A stretch of 22,611 nt of DNA from assembly GCA_041751795.1 (NCBI GenBank), contig JBGSWU010000286.1:1-22611 (forward strand), written 5' to 3'. Shown piece after piece: positions 8,420 through 15,717 of the stretch. The notes beneath the pieces were generated by a model. It was not told the DNA's origin. It worked only from the letters and a program-made list of their open reading frames with translations, and searched no databases. The stretch's first letter is position 1, and the number at the start of each line of letters is the position of its first letter. The stretch is from JBBECJ01 sp041751795. Its GTDB lineage: Bacteria; Chloroflexota; Chloroflexia; Thermomicrobiales; CFX8. A program made the position numbers and the translations under genes.

Positions 8420-9025
8420 AGCACCCGACCAGTGAGAGTGAACGAGCGAATTCGTGTCCGCGAGGTTCGTCTGATTGATGAGGACGGAACGCAACTCGGG
8501 GTCGTCCAGACACGTGACGCCCTCGATATTGCGCGCGAGCGGGGCCTTGACATCGTCGAGGTTCAGCCGAACGCCGTCCCGCCCGTCTGCCGGCTCATGG
8601 ATTATGGGCGGTTCCGCTACGAGGAGAGCCGCAAAGAACGAGAGTCGCGCAAGAAGTCTAAGGGCGCGGTCCTCAAGGAAGTGCGGATCTATCCGAAAAT
8701 CGGCGATCACGATCTGCACACGAAGGCCCGACAGGCGCAGCGTTTCCTCGAAGATGGCGACAAAGTGAAAGTCGCTGTTCTCTTCCGAGGGCGTGAGATG
8801 CTGCACCAGGAAATCGGTCGCGAGTTACTCAAGCAGGTCGTTGCACAGCTTCAGCCTGTCAGTAACGTGGACCAGGATGCGCGGATGGAGGGGCGGACGA
8901 TGTCTGTGCTCCTCAGTCCAAAGAAGGAATTCGTCAAGGTCGATGGCGTCAGCCCGGCTGATCTCGACAAAGCGCGCGCTGCCCAGGGCGACGTGACGCG
9001 AGAAGAGGCTCAGGTCGAGAGTTAA
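8417..9025 (+). CDS. infC: Translation initiation factor IF-3, rare ATA start
   Basis: IF-3 binds the 30S subunit, checks start-codon and initiator-tRNA pairing and blocks premature 50S joining. The 202-residue product has the N-domain block VNERIRVREVRLIDEDG, the linker-side block VPPVCRLMDYGRFRYE, and C-domain blocks KEVRIYPKIGDHDL and KVKVAVLFRGREM. Homologues begin just before the NERIR-type block, which fits ATA at 8417 rather than the TTG at 8363. The C-terminal tail after about residue 170 is acidic and longer than in E. coli IF-3. It is first in the canonical infC-rpmI-rplT cluster. Since IF-3 discriminates against non-AUG/GUG/UUG starts, an ATA start predicts autogenous repression as with the AUU start of E. 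coli infC. Identity secure; start inferred. Confidence 0.93.
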   Translation: MSTRPVRVNERIRVREVRLIDEDGTQLGVVQTRDALDIARERGLDIVEVQPNAVPPVCRLMDYGRFRYEESRKERESRKKSKGAVLKEVRIYPKIGDHDLHTKARQAQRFLEDGDKVKVAVLFRGREMLHQEIGRELLKQVVAQLQPVSNVDQDARMEGRTMSVLLSPKKEFVKVDGVSPADLDKARAAQGDVTREEAQVES

Positions 9026-9050
9026 ACTTGAAATCGCGTATTGCGACGGT

Positions 9051-9071
9051 CGGCGCCGTTTAGCGGCGCCG
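9051..9071 (+). promoter_or_regulatory. GC-rich hairpin upstream of rpmI
   Basis: Two copies of the self-complementary octamer CGGCGCCG (9051-9058 and 9064-9071) flank the loop TTTAG, giving a perfect 8-bp stem 26 bases after infC. No U tract follows, so it is not a classic terminator. It could be an L20-type autoregulatory site, an RNA processing site or an attenuator within the cluster. Confidence 0.45.
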
Positions 9072-9125
9072 TTCCAATGTCACGATAACTCGGTCAGGGA
9101 TCTAGGGAGTTGAGGGGGCGGTAGC

Positions 9126-9329
9126 ATGCCGAAGATGAAAACCAACAAGCAGGCCGCACGCCGGTTCAAGATCACCGGAACCGGAAAGGTCATGCGCGCC
9201 AAGGGAGGCAAGAGCCACCTCCGGCGAAAGAAGTCTCCGCGCACACGGCGGATGTTCGACAAGATGTTCGAGGTTAGTCCTGCTGACAGCAAGCGAATCA
9301 AGCGCCTGCTGCCATACGGTACGGATTAG
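9126..9329 (+). CDS. rpmI: 50S ribosomal protein L35 (bL35)
   Basis: A 67-residue basic protein starting MPKMKTNKQAARRFKITGTG, the typical bL35 N-terminus, with KSHLRRKKSPRTRR in the middle. Length is normal (about 64-67). ATG is preceded by a G-rich GAGGGGG ribosome-binding site. It lies between infC and rplT as in most bacteria; the 100-base spacer from infC is longer than usual and contains the GC-rich hairpin. Confidence 0.97.
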   Translation: MPKMKTNKQAARRFKITGTGKVMRAKGGKSHLRRKKSPRTRRMFDKMFEVSPADSKRIKRLLPYGTD

Positions 9330-9385
9330 TCGAGCTCAATCCGGTTACCATTCTGGCCCGGTGTACTTTCGGAGGGATCAGACAA

Positions 9386-9739
9386 ATGGCTCGAATTAAG
9401 CGTGGCGTGACGTCCCGGCGCAGGCATAAGGCGGTTCTGAACCGCGCCGAAGGCTTCCGTGGGACACGCAATCGCCTCTTCAAGCGCGCGAATGAAGCGG
9501 TCATGCGCTCGCTGATGTATCAATATCGTGACCGCCGCACACGCAAGCGCCAGATGCGCCGGTTGTGGATTACTCGCATCAACGCTGCTGCGCGAGAGAA
9601 CGACATGACCTACGGTCGTTTCATCGAGGGTCTGCACAAGGCCGGAGTGACCGTCGACCGCAAGATCCTTGCGGATCTCGCTGTCCGGGACGCTGCTGCA
9701 TTTTCCAAGTTTGTCGAGGTTGCACGCGGCGCACTTTAG
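9386..9739 (+). CDS. rplT: 50S ribosomal protein L20 (bL20)
   Basis: A 117-residue protein, the family's normal length, starting MARIKRGVTSRRRHKAVLNRA with the conserved basic N-terminal extension that threads into 23S rRNA. The block RRLWITRINAAARENDMTYGRFI follows, then the globular end with KAGVTVDRKILADLAV. It assembles early into the 50S subunit. In other bacteria L20 also represses this operon by binding the mRNA. GGAGG at 9371-9375 sits about 10 bases before ATG. The methyltransferase gene follows after 9 bases. Confidence 0.97.
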   Translation: MARIKRGVTSRRRHKAVLNRAEGFRGTRNRLFKRANEAVMRSLMYQYRDRRTRKRQMRRLWITRINAAARENDMTYGRFIEGLHKAGVTVDRKILADLAVRDAAAFSKFVEVARGAL

Positions 9740-9748
9740 GCGCGTCCG

Positions 9749-10570
9749 ATGAGTGACGATAGTTACCATCGTGGCTGGGACGAACGAATCTACAGCCCGA
9801 CGAACCCGACAATCAAACTGGCCCGCTCGCTGCACCGGAGACGTGTGCGCTATCGCGAGCGGGCTATTCTTGTCGAAGGTAGCCGGGCGATCCTCGCCGC
9901 GCTCGAGTTAGGTGTCTCTATCCGCGCGCTGCTAATCGACGCCTCAAGAGTCGAAGACATCGATAAGTCACTCATCGCTGCACTTAGAGAAGCCGCCCGA
10001 AGGGTGCTGCTTGTCGACGCTCATCTCTTCCAGGACATCGCCGACACTGAGCACCCTCAGCCGCTTGTCGCAATCTGTGAAATGACTCCAACCGAATTAC
10101 CGCCCGATTGCACATTTGTCGTCGCGCTTGATGCCATTCGCGACCCAGGCAACCTCGGTACGTTGGTGCGCAGCATTGCTGCCGCGGGCGCCGACGGTGT
10201 TGCTGTACTACCAGGATGCGTTGACCCTTATAACGGGAAAGCGATTCGAGCATCTGCAGGATCGATTTTCGCGATACCAGTTCAACCGTTTGCTGGGGTG
10301 GACGATATCGTCTCACGATCGTTTCTCGACCGCCCTATCGTCGCAATTGCTGATTCTGATGGGAATCAGCATTACGATCAGGTTGACTGGCGGGGCGCAG
10401 CACTGTTGATTATCGGCGGAGAAGCTAGTGGTGCAAACGAGAGTGTGCGTACGTACGCGGATATCGTCGTTGATATCCCGATGGCGACAGGGATAGAATC
10501 GTTGAACGCAGGAGTAGCGGGCGCAATCATCGCATTCGAAATTGCGCGACAGCGACGCCGTCGTCAGTGA
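9749..10570 (+). CDS. TrmH/SpoU-family RNA 2'-O-methyltransferase
   Basis: A 273-residue SPOUT enzyme expected to transfer methyl from SAM to a ribose 2'-OH of rRNA or tRNA. An N-terminal substrate-binding part (about 1-115) is followed by the knotted catalytic domain: motif 1 DPGNLGTLVRS (132-142), motif 2 GGEASG (223-228), and motif 3 IPMATGIESLN ending at Asn253, then AGVAGAII. Motif 2 is usually G-N-E-G; here the position-two Asn is Gly. It begins 9 bases after rplT and is probably co-transcribed. A TrmH-family gene after rplT is a recurring arrangement in Actinobacteria and Firmicutes, which suggests an rRNA target. Family assignment is secure; the exact substrate (23S position or tRNA) cannot be read from the sequence. 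Confidence 0.9.
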   Translation: MSDDSYHRGWDERIYSPTNPTIKLARSLHRRRVRYRERAILVEGSRAILAALELGVSIRALLIDASRVEDIDKSLIAALREAARRVLLVDAHLFQDIADTEHPQPLVAICEMTPTELPPDCTFVVALDAIRDPGNLGTLVRSIAAAGADGVAVLPGCVDPYNGKAIRASAGSIFAIPVQPFAGVDDIVSRSFLDRPIVAIADSDGNQHYDQVDWRGAALLIIGGEASGANESVRTYADIVVDIPMATGIESLNAGVAGAIIAFEIARQRRRRQ

Positions 10571-10600
10571 TTTTCCGCGTATGTACGCGGAAAATTCTTT
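10570..10600 (+). terminator. Intrinsic terminator of infC-rpmI-rplT-methyltransferase
   Basis: A perfect 12-bp inverted repeat: ATTTTCCGCGTA (10570-10581) and TACGCGGAAAAT (10584-10595), followed by TCTTT. With a realistic loop (TATGTA) the stem is 10 bp. It begins on the last base of the methyltransferase stop codon. The A/T-rich stem base means it could work in both directions. Confidence 0.65.
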
Positions 10601-10626
10601 GGCTTGAGGCTCGACTGTGCTATAGT
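10599..10626 (+). promoter_or_regulatory. Predicted promoter of the HU gene
   Basis: TTGGCT (10599-10604) and TATAGT (10621-10626) have a 16-base spacer, directly after the preceding terminator. Initiation near 10633 gives a leader of about 64 bases before the HU ATG. The near-consensus -10 and isolated position fit a strongly expressed single gene. Confidence 0.55.
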
Positions 10627-10696
10627 CGCTCCCTACGTCCGCCGTTGGTGCATTCGAGACTGCGGCAATTCGACTGGGATGAGGAGGCAAATAACG

Positions 10697-10981
10697 ATGA
10701 GGAAACAGGATCTCGTTAAGGCCGTCGCCGGTAACACAAACATGCCGGAGGGACAGGTTTCGAGCGTTGTCCAGGCGACGTTCGATGCCATTCGAGACAG
10801 CCTTGCAAGCGGTGAAGAAGTCACGATCACCGGGTTCGGTTCGTTCCGAATTTCCGAGCGTGGTGCACGCGAGGGCCGCAACCCGCAAACGGGCGAGCGC
10901 ATCACGATCGCCGCTCGCAAGAGCCCGTCGTTCCGACCGGGCACACAGCTGAAGCGTGCCATTGGTGGTGACGACGCATAA
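10697..10981 (+). CDS. hup: HU-family DNA-binding protein
   Basis: A small histone-like dimeric protein that bends and compacts DNA in the nucleoid. The 94 residues match the family (about 90-95): MRKQDLVKAVAG at the start, then GFGSFRISERGAREGRNPQTGE leading into the DNA-binding arm, and PSFRPGTQLK at the end. The frame stays open up to 10604, but ATG 10697 is clearly the start: it has a strong ribosome-binding site (AGGAGG about 9 bases upstream), gives the standard HU N-terminus, and the earlier frame would run back through the promoter. It is a single-gene unit between its own promoter and terminator. HU versus IHF cannot be separated formally, but a single HU-like protein is the default here. 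Confidence 0.95.
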   Translation: MRKQDLVKAVAGNTNMPEGQVSSVVQATFDAIRDSLASGEEVTITGFGSFRISERGAREGRNPQTGERITIAARKSPSFRPGTQLKRAIGGDDA

Positions 10982-11008
10982 CTACCTCGCGTCAATAATC
11001 GACACTGC

Positions 11009-11042
11009 AACCGGCTCCTCATCAACGAGGAGCCGGTTCTTT
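11009..11042 (+). terminator. Intrinsic terminator of the HU gene
   Basis: A perfect 12-bp stem: AACCGGCTCCTC (11009-11020), loop ATCAAC, GAGGAGCCGGTT (11027-11038), then CTTT. It lies 27 bases after the HU stop, between two convergent genes. On the minus strand no T tract follows, so it mainly serves the plus direction. Confidence 0.85.
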
Positions 11043-11107
11043 CGCGCTGAATACTTCCGATAGATCTTCAGGTCGGGGCACGCCTTTTGGAGACCGCTAG
11101 GGCGTTC

Positions 11108-12148
11108 TCACGACACGGTGGCGGTTCTTACGTCACTTGTGTCATTCACGCGTTGATCTCTCGCCGGGATTGCGTCGCTGAGAAGTTCAGGCAAACGAAC
11201 TGCAGCTGCGTGCTGGGCGGTTCGGATCGCGCTGACGAGACCTCGGGTCGTCGATCTGCCATGGGCGACGATGACGACTCCATTGACACCCAGGAGTGCC
11301 GCGCCGCCGATCCCTTCGAAGTCCATGTTGTCGCGCATCCGGCGAAACGCAGGTCGGAGCAACCCTGCAAGCAGCTTATCTTTCCAGTTCGCGGTGAGTT
11401 CGCGACGAAGCGCGTGCTGGATGCTGGCAGCCGTACCTTCAGCGATCTTCAACCCGATGTTGCCAGTGAAACCGTCTGTCACGGTGACGGCTGGGGGTTT
11501 GTCCAGCATCTCGCCACCCTCGACGTAGCCGATGTAATTCAAGTCGGAACGCTCGAAAAGCTCCTGGGCGGCTCGGGTCAGTCCATTGCCTTTGCTCGTT
11601 TCCTCGCCGTTAGAAAGCAGTGCGACGCTCGGGTGAGGGACATCGAGGACCGCTTTGGAATACGCAGCACCTAGATAGCCGAACTGCAGCAGCATTTCCG
11701 GCTTCGGGTCGATGACTGCGCCGATATCGAGCGCAAACGAATTGTGCGTGTTAATTGCTGGGATTCGTGTGCCCAGCGGTGGACGCGACACACCTCGAAT
11801 TCGCCCGAGAGTCATCAATGCAGCCGCAACGACCGCTCCGCTGTGGCCAGCCGAAACGACCGCATCAACGAGACCGGACCGCATCAAACCGAGCGCGACC
11901 GTAATGGAGTTATCGGCTTTACGACGGACCGACTGAACCGCTGACTCCCCCATCCCGATTTGCTCTTCGGCATGGACGATCTCGAATGCGTTGACCGGGG
12001 TGTTGCATCGACGGAGTTCGGCTTCGATTTCTGCTCGGTGTCCGACGAGGATAAGGCTCATGTTTGTGTCGTTGGCCAGTTCAAGCACAGCGGATATGTT
12101 GCGAGGTACGCCGTAGTCGCCACCATGCACGTCGATCGCTATCCGCAT
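11108..12148 (-). CDS. plsX: Phosphate acyltransferase PlsX
   Basis: Converts acyl-ACP plus phosphate to acyl-phosphate, feeding PlsY in phospholipid synthesis; it is a peripheral cytoplasmic enzyme. The 346-residue length is normal. Motifs: IAIDVHGGDYG at the N-terminus, VSAGHSGAVVAA (usually S-A-G-N-T-G-A), ALLSNGEETSKGN, TDGFTGNIGLK, and FEGIGGAALLGVNGVVIVAHG. ATG 12148 is chosen because it gives the standard N-terminus and has GGAGA about 9 bases upstream; the frame's extra 33 codons run back into the intergenic hairpin. plsX often sits with fabH/fabD and acpP, but none is present here; instead it follows gyrB after 132 bases. It ends convergent with HU. Confidence 0.95.
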   Translation of the reverse strand: MRIAIDVHGGDYGVPRNISAVLELANDTNMSLILVGHRAEIEAELRRCNTPVNAFEIVHAEEQIGMGESAVQSVRRKADNSITVALGLMRSGLVDAVVSAGHSGAVVAAALMTLGRIRGVSRPPLGTRIPAINTHNSFALDIGAVIDPKPEMLLQFGYLGAAYSKAVLDVPHPSVALLSNGEETSKGNGLTRAAQELFERSDLNYIGYVEGGEMLDKPPAVTVTDGFTGNIGLKIAEGTAASIQHALRRELTANWKDKLLAGLLRPAFRRMRDNMDFEGIGGAALLGVNGVVIVAHGRSTTRGLVSAIRTAQHAAAVRLPELLSDAIPARDQRVNDTSDVRTATVS

Positions 12149-12222
12149 GTCGTCTTTCTCCGAATGCCTACCAGTTCCAACGCGAACCATTTTGCACCAT
12201 ATCGCGGATATCGTGCTGTATT

Positions 12223-12275
12223 CCACGACACACCCTCGCCCAGACATTCTGTGCCGAGGCGAGGGTAGATCGTGG
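12223..12275 (-). terminator. Long hairpin between gyrB and plsX
   Basis: Right after the gyrB stop, ACCCTCGCC (12232-12240) pairs with GGCGAGGGT (12258-12266). An outer CCACGA/TCGTGG helix (12223-12228 with 12270-12275) lies across a 3x3 internal loop, and a small CAGA/TCTG stem sits in the apical loop. No U tract follows on the minus strand, so it may be a rho-independent-like end, a processing site or an mRNA stabiliser for gyrB rather than a full terminator. Confidence 0.5.
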
Positions 12276-12280
12276 TGTCA

Positions 12281-14218
12281 CTAAACGTCGAGATTCTGAA
12301 CCTCGCGAGCGTGGGTCTGGATGAACCGTTTTCTCGGCGGGACGGCGTTGCCCATCAGCATGTCGAACGTTTCGTCGGAATGGACAGCGTCTTCAATCGT
12401 CACCTGAAGCAGTGTTCGGTTGGCCGTGTCCATCGTTGTCTCCCAGAGCTGCTCCGGGTTCATCTCTCCGAGACCCTTGTACCGTTGGATTTCAGCCTTG
12501 CCGTCCTTGAACTCCTTGATGACTCGGTCACGTTCGTCATCGCTGTAAACCCAGCGGATATCACTTCCGCGTTGCAGGCGATACAGCGGTGGCTGCGCGA
12601 TATAGATGCGTCCTTCAACGATCAAGCTCTCCATGTGCCGGAAAAAGAACGTTAGCAGCAGCGTCCGGATATGCGCGCCGTCGACATCGGCGTCGGTCAT
12701 GATGATGACTCGATGGTAGCGAAGTTTGCTGGAATCGAAGCTATCACCGATACCCGTTCCGAGAGCAGTGATCAGCGCTCGGATCTCTGCATTCTGCAGC
12801 ATCTTATCCAGCCGGGCCTTTTCGACGTTGAGGATCTTGCCGCGCAACGGCAGAATCGCCTGGAAGCGACGATCACGCCCCTGCTTGGCCGAGCCACCGG
12901 CTGAGTCACCCTCGACGATATACAGTTCGGCACGGGCCGGATCGCGCTCTGAGCAGTCGGCGAGCTTTCCTGGCAGTGAGAACGTGTCCAGACTGCCTTT
13001 GCGCTGCACGAGCTCGCGTGCCTTCCGCGCAGCGTCACGCGCTCGTGCCGCCGTGATGCACTTGTCGACGATCCGCTTGGCCGCCTGCGGGCTTTCTTCA
13101 AGGTGCTGAGCAAGCAGCTCATTGACGACAGACTGAACGGCTCCGGCCATCGGCGCGTTACCGAGTTTGCCCTTCGTCTGGCCCTCGAACTGCGGTTCGG
13201 GCAGCTTGACGCTGACGATCGCACACAAACCCTCGCGGACGTCTTCACCGCTCAGGCTGTCGTCGTTTTCCTTCAGCATCCCATTCTTGCGCGCGTATTC
13301 ATTGATCGTTCGCGTCAGCGCGGTCTTGAACCCTGTCAGATGGGCTCCACCGTCGACGGTGTTGATGTTGTTCGCGAACGTGTGCGTTGACTCGCCATAC
13401 GTGTCGTTGTACTGCAGCGCAACTTCGACGATGAAGTCGCCGACCTGCTTGTACATGTAGAACGGCTTCGGATGGAGTGCTGTCTTCGTCTTGTTGAGAT
13501 GACGAACGAACGATTGAATGCCGCCCTCGAAGTAAAACGTCATTTCCCGATCGCTGCGTTCGTCGATGAAAACGATCCGCAGGCCCTTTGTGAGATACGC
13601 CATTTCTCGGAACCGCTGCGCCAGCGAGTCGAAGTTGTAATCGAGGGTGTCAAAGATCGACGCATCCGGCATCCAGTGTTGCGTCGTGCCGTGATCGTCT
13701 GGATCAGACGAACCGACCTTCCGGACTGGTCCTGTCGGAATTCCGCGCCGGTACTCCTGCCGGTGCAGGTTGCCGTCGCGTCGTACCTCGGAGATCATCC
13801 AGTCTGATAGACCGTTGACGACGGAAACGCCGACGCCGTGCAGCCCCGAGGACATCTTGTAGCCATCGCCTCCGAACTTCCCTCCGGCGTGGAGGATCGT
13901 CATGACGACTTCGAGTGCCGACTTGTTGAGCTTCGGATGCTTCCCAGTCGGGATGCCACGCCCGTTGTCGCTGACGGTCACAGACGCGTCCTTATGAATC
14001 GTGATCCTGACCGTGTCGCAGTATCCACCGATCGCTTCGTCGATGGCGTTGTCGACAACCTCGGTAATGAGATGGTGCAACCCACGAAGATCGGTGCTTC
14101 CGATATACATACCTGGTCGACGACGCACAGCCTCGAGTCCCTCGAGAACTTCGATGTCTTTTGCGTCGTAGGATCTCTTTGCCGGAGCGCCGGTCGATGT
14201 TTTTGCAGCCTGTGCCAC
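12281..14218 (-). CDS. gyrB: DNA gyrase subunit B
   Basis: The ATPase subunit of gyrase, which introduces negative supercoils with GyrA. From the GTG start it has 645 residues, the short form without the large insert found in proteobacterial GyrB. GHKL ATPase motifs: EVVDNAIDEA (53-62, catalytic Glu53), DNGRGIP (84-90), GLHGVGVSVVNGLS (from 125) and QTKGKLGN (347-354). TOPRIM motifs: EGDSAGGSA (436-444) and TDADVDG (508-514); then RYKGLGEMNPEQLW. GTG 14218 is preferred over the upstream in-frame ATG 14257 because AGGAAGG lies 10 bases before it, overlapping the upstream stop, and the ATG would overlap that gene by about 30 bases. No gyrA, recF or dnaA lies nearby. ParE cannot be excluded formally, but gyrase is the default. 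Confidence 0.93.
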   Translation of the reverse strand: MAQAAKTSTGAPAKRSYDAKDIEVLEGLEAVRRRPGMYIGSTDLRGLHHLITEVVDNAIDEAIGGYCDTVRITIHKDASVTVSDNGRGIPTGKHPKLNKSALEVVMTILHAGGKFGGDGYKMSSGLHGVGVSVVNGLSDWMISEVRRDGNLHRQEYRRGIPTGPVRKVGSSDPDDHGTTQHWMPDASIFDTLDYNFDSLAQRFREMAYLTKGLRIVFIDERSDREMTFYFEGGIQSFVRHLNKTKTALHPKPFYMYKQVGDFIVEVALQYNDTYGESTHTFANNINTVDGGAHLTGFKTALTRTINEYARKNGMLKENDDSLSGEDVREGLCAIVSVKLPEPQFEGQTKGKLGNAPMAGAVQSVVNELLAQHLEESPQAAKRIVDKCITAARARDAARKARELVQRKGSLDTFSLPGKLADCSERDPARAELYIVEGDSAGGSAKQGRDRRFQAILPLRGKILNVEKARLDKMLQNAEIRALITALGTGIGDSFDSSKLRYHRVIIMTDADVDGAHIRTLLLTFFFRHMESLIVEGRIYIAQPPLYRLQRGSDIRWVYSDDERDRVIKEFKDGKAEIQRYKGLGEMNPEQLWETTMDTANRTLLQVTIEDAVHSDETFDMLMGNAVPPRKRFIQTHAREVQNLDV

Positions 14219-14225
14219 GTGTTCG

Positions 14226-15233
14226 TTACCTTCCTGGGACTTGAGCGCACAGGCCAAGACGATTGGCCCGGTCGCGATAGAACAGCATAGCGGCGACTAT
14301 CATGCCGCTGGCGATAACAGCGTTAAGGAGTATTGCCAGCAGTGCTCCCGGCAAACTGGTGGCCAGCTCACGCAAAGCAAACGACAACCCGGTCGTGATC
14401 AACAGCGACGCGGACATGAATCGGATCGATTGCCAGAAATGTCGCTGGACCACCTGATAGCTCAAGCGCAGGGATTCGAGCGGGCCAGCGTCATTCATAA
14501 CGAGCGCGTGTATCGAAAAGTAGAAATGGACCCACGCCCATACACCGGGAAACAAAAGAAAGAGCCAAAGTAACGTCGTTTCGCCAAAGCCGAGCACTGC
14601 TCCGACGATCGTTGCCACGAGAACAGGCATCGCGACAAGAATCGCCAGTCCGGTCAGGGCAATTGCCCAGGTAGCGATTCTGCCCGCTCGACGGGCGAGA
14701 ACCGCAGGGCGTACCGGTTTTGTGGTCTCGTCGTTTGGCGCAGCAGCGTTCGCCAGCAATGATCGGTACGTCGACGCGACAAACAGGCCGACAACGAGCG
14801 TCGCAAGAAGGATCAGTAACACTGCTACACCGGGAAGCGTGGAAATCGAATCCCCAATCCGAATCTCCGCGACTCGATCGCCAGAGAACATCGGGACGAT
14901 GCCAGGCGTCCGGGCCAATGGGACCTCGAGCGAGCCAAGTTCGAAAATGTTGAACGCCTCCAGCCGTCCGAGTTCGTTCGCCGCATCATTCCAGTTTTCT
15001 CCGCGACGGCGCATGATGTCGGAAATCGCCGAACTCAGTGGCGCGAGTGTTACCCTGGGACCGAGCAGGAGATACATGTCGAGTGCGACGATTGGCAGTA
15101 TTGCCAGCGGGCGAAGCGCGAGTGCCGCATATCCGAATCCGATCGTGTCGATTACACCGGGCAATGGAACGTCCCGGTCCTGCCCGCTGTCTCGTGTCGA
15201 ATCGATTTGGTCGTCTCGACGCCAATTGTGCAT
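14226..15233 (-). CDS. Multi-pass membrane protein of unknown function
   Basis: A 335-residue protein I do not recognise by family. After a polar N-terminus (about 1-20) there is one hydrophobic segment (about 25-45), a soluble stretch of about 80 residues with a conspicuous ENWNDAANEL segment, then roughly five hydrophobic segments, the first beginning TLPGVAVLLILLATLVVG. A soluble loop reading PLESLRLSYQVVQRHFWQS resembles the loop seen in generic YciC/GPDPase-type membrane domains. ATG 15233 has GGGAG 8 bases upstream; the alternative ATG 15257 would overlap the metallopeptidase gene. Its stop lies 7 bases before gyrB and the gyrB ribosome-binding site overlaps it, so the two are surely co-transcribed. 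No function can be inferred. Confidence 0.75.
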   Translation of the reverse strand: MHNWRRDDQIDSTRDSGQDRDVPLPGVIDTIGFGYAALALRPLAILPIVALDMYLLLGPRVTLAPLSSAISDIMRRRGENWNDAANELGRLEAFNIFELGSLEVPLARTPGIVPMFSGDRVAEIRIGDSISTLPGVAVLLILLATLVVGLFVASTYRSLLANAAAPNDETTKPVRPAVLARRAGRIATWAIALTGLAILVAMPVLVATIVGAVLGFGETTLLWLFLLFPGVWAWVHFYFSIHALVMNDAGPLESLRLSYQVVQRHFWQSIRFMSASLLITTGLSFALRELATSLPGALLAILLNAVIASGMIVAAMLFYRDRANRLGLCAQVPGR

Positions 15234-15247
15234 AATCCGCGCTCCCG

Positions 15248-15625
15248 TCAGCCCCATCCGAGCTCACGTAGCCGTTCTTCGCCGATTCCGAAATGGTGCG
15301 CGACCTCGTGGATGACCGTTTTGCGTACTTGATCCACGATCTCGTCGTGCGACGAGCAGAATCGCTCAATCGGCCGCTGGAATATCGTGATCTTGTCCGG
15401 AACCACCAGTGAATAGGAGGAACTATGCCTCGCCGTTAACGGGATTCCTTCATAAAGACCAAGCAGCGTACCGGACCGTAAACCGACCTGCCGCATCTGC
15501 TGCCTGCTAGGAGATCGCTCTACTGTTACGTCGATGTTGTTCATCAATTGCAACAGGTCGTCTGGAAGGGTATCGAGCGCTGCAACTACCAACTCTTCGA
15601 ACTCAGTTTCAGTCACTTGCAGCAA
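15248..15625 (-). CDS. Zincin-like metallopeptidase (HExxH, DUF1025-type)
   Basis: A 125-residue protein of the small zincin-like family with the zinc-binding helix VIHEVAHHFGIGEERLRELG (HEVAH 106-110). The N-terminal block FEELVVAALDTLPDDL is characteristic of this family, whose proteins are short and start close to it. The frame is open back to ATG 15721, but the extra 32 codons cross two hairpins and read unlike the family. TTG 15625 has AAGGGA 6 bases upstream, and a TATACT -10 box lies just beyond it at 15655-15660, so it is the preferred start; GTG 15613 is an alternative. It is first in the block leading to the membrane protein and gyrB. The substrate is unknown for the family. Confidence 0.82.
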   Translation of the reverse strand: MLQVTETEFEELVVAALDTLPDDLLQLMNNIDVTVERSPSRQQMRQVGLRSGTLLGLYEGIPLTARHSSSYSLVVPDKITIFQRPIERFCSSHDEIVDQVRKTVIHEVAHHFGIGEERLRELGWG

Positions 15626-15654
15626 TGAGAGTCCCTTCGGTCCGCAGACACTTG

Positions 15655-15660
15655 AGTATA
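15655..15660 (-). promoter_or_regulatory. Predicted -10 box (TATACT) for the metallopeptidase-membrane protein-gyrB block
   Basis: On the minus strand TATACT is a near-perfect -10. The -35 position 17 bases upstream reads TCGCGT, which is poor. Initiation near 15648 leaves about 22 bases before TTG 15625, which supports that start over ATG 15721, since the longer frame would start upstream of its own promoter. Confidence 0.4.
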
Positions 15661-15664
15661 CCAT

Positions 15665-15706
15665 TTTTCGCATTCGTACGCGAAAATTCGGCGCTGAACG
15701 CCGAAT
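15665..15706 (-). terminator. Two adjacent hairpins upstream of the metallopeptidase promoter
   Basis: A perfect 8-bp stem ATTCGGCG/CGCCGAAT (15686-15693 with 15699-15706, loop CTGAA) is followed on the minus strand by TTTT, a weak intrinsic terminator for anything transcribed from further upstream. Next to it TTTTCGC/GCGAAAA (15665-15671 with 15680-15686) forms a 7-bp stem that resembles part of the hairpin at 10570-10595. Confidence 0.45.
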
Positions 15707-15717
15707 ACATTGGGAGG

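Noticed and set aside
10604..10696. 31-codon N-terminal extension of HU
   Set aside because: Begins inside the predicted promoter; HU starts with the M-x-K-x-DLV block at ATG 10697 behind AGGAGG.
12149..12247. 33-codon N-terminal extension of plsX
   Set aside because: Runs into the gyrB-plsX hairpin; ATG 12148 gives the standard PlsX N-terminus and has a ribosome-binding site.
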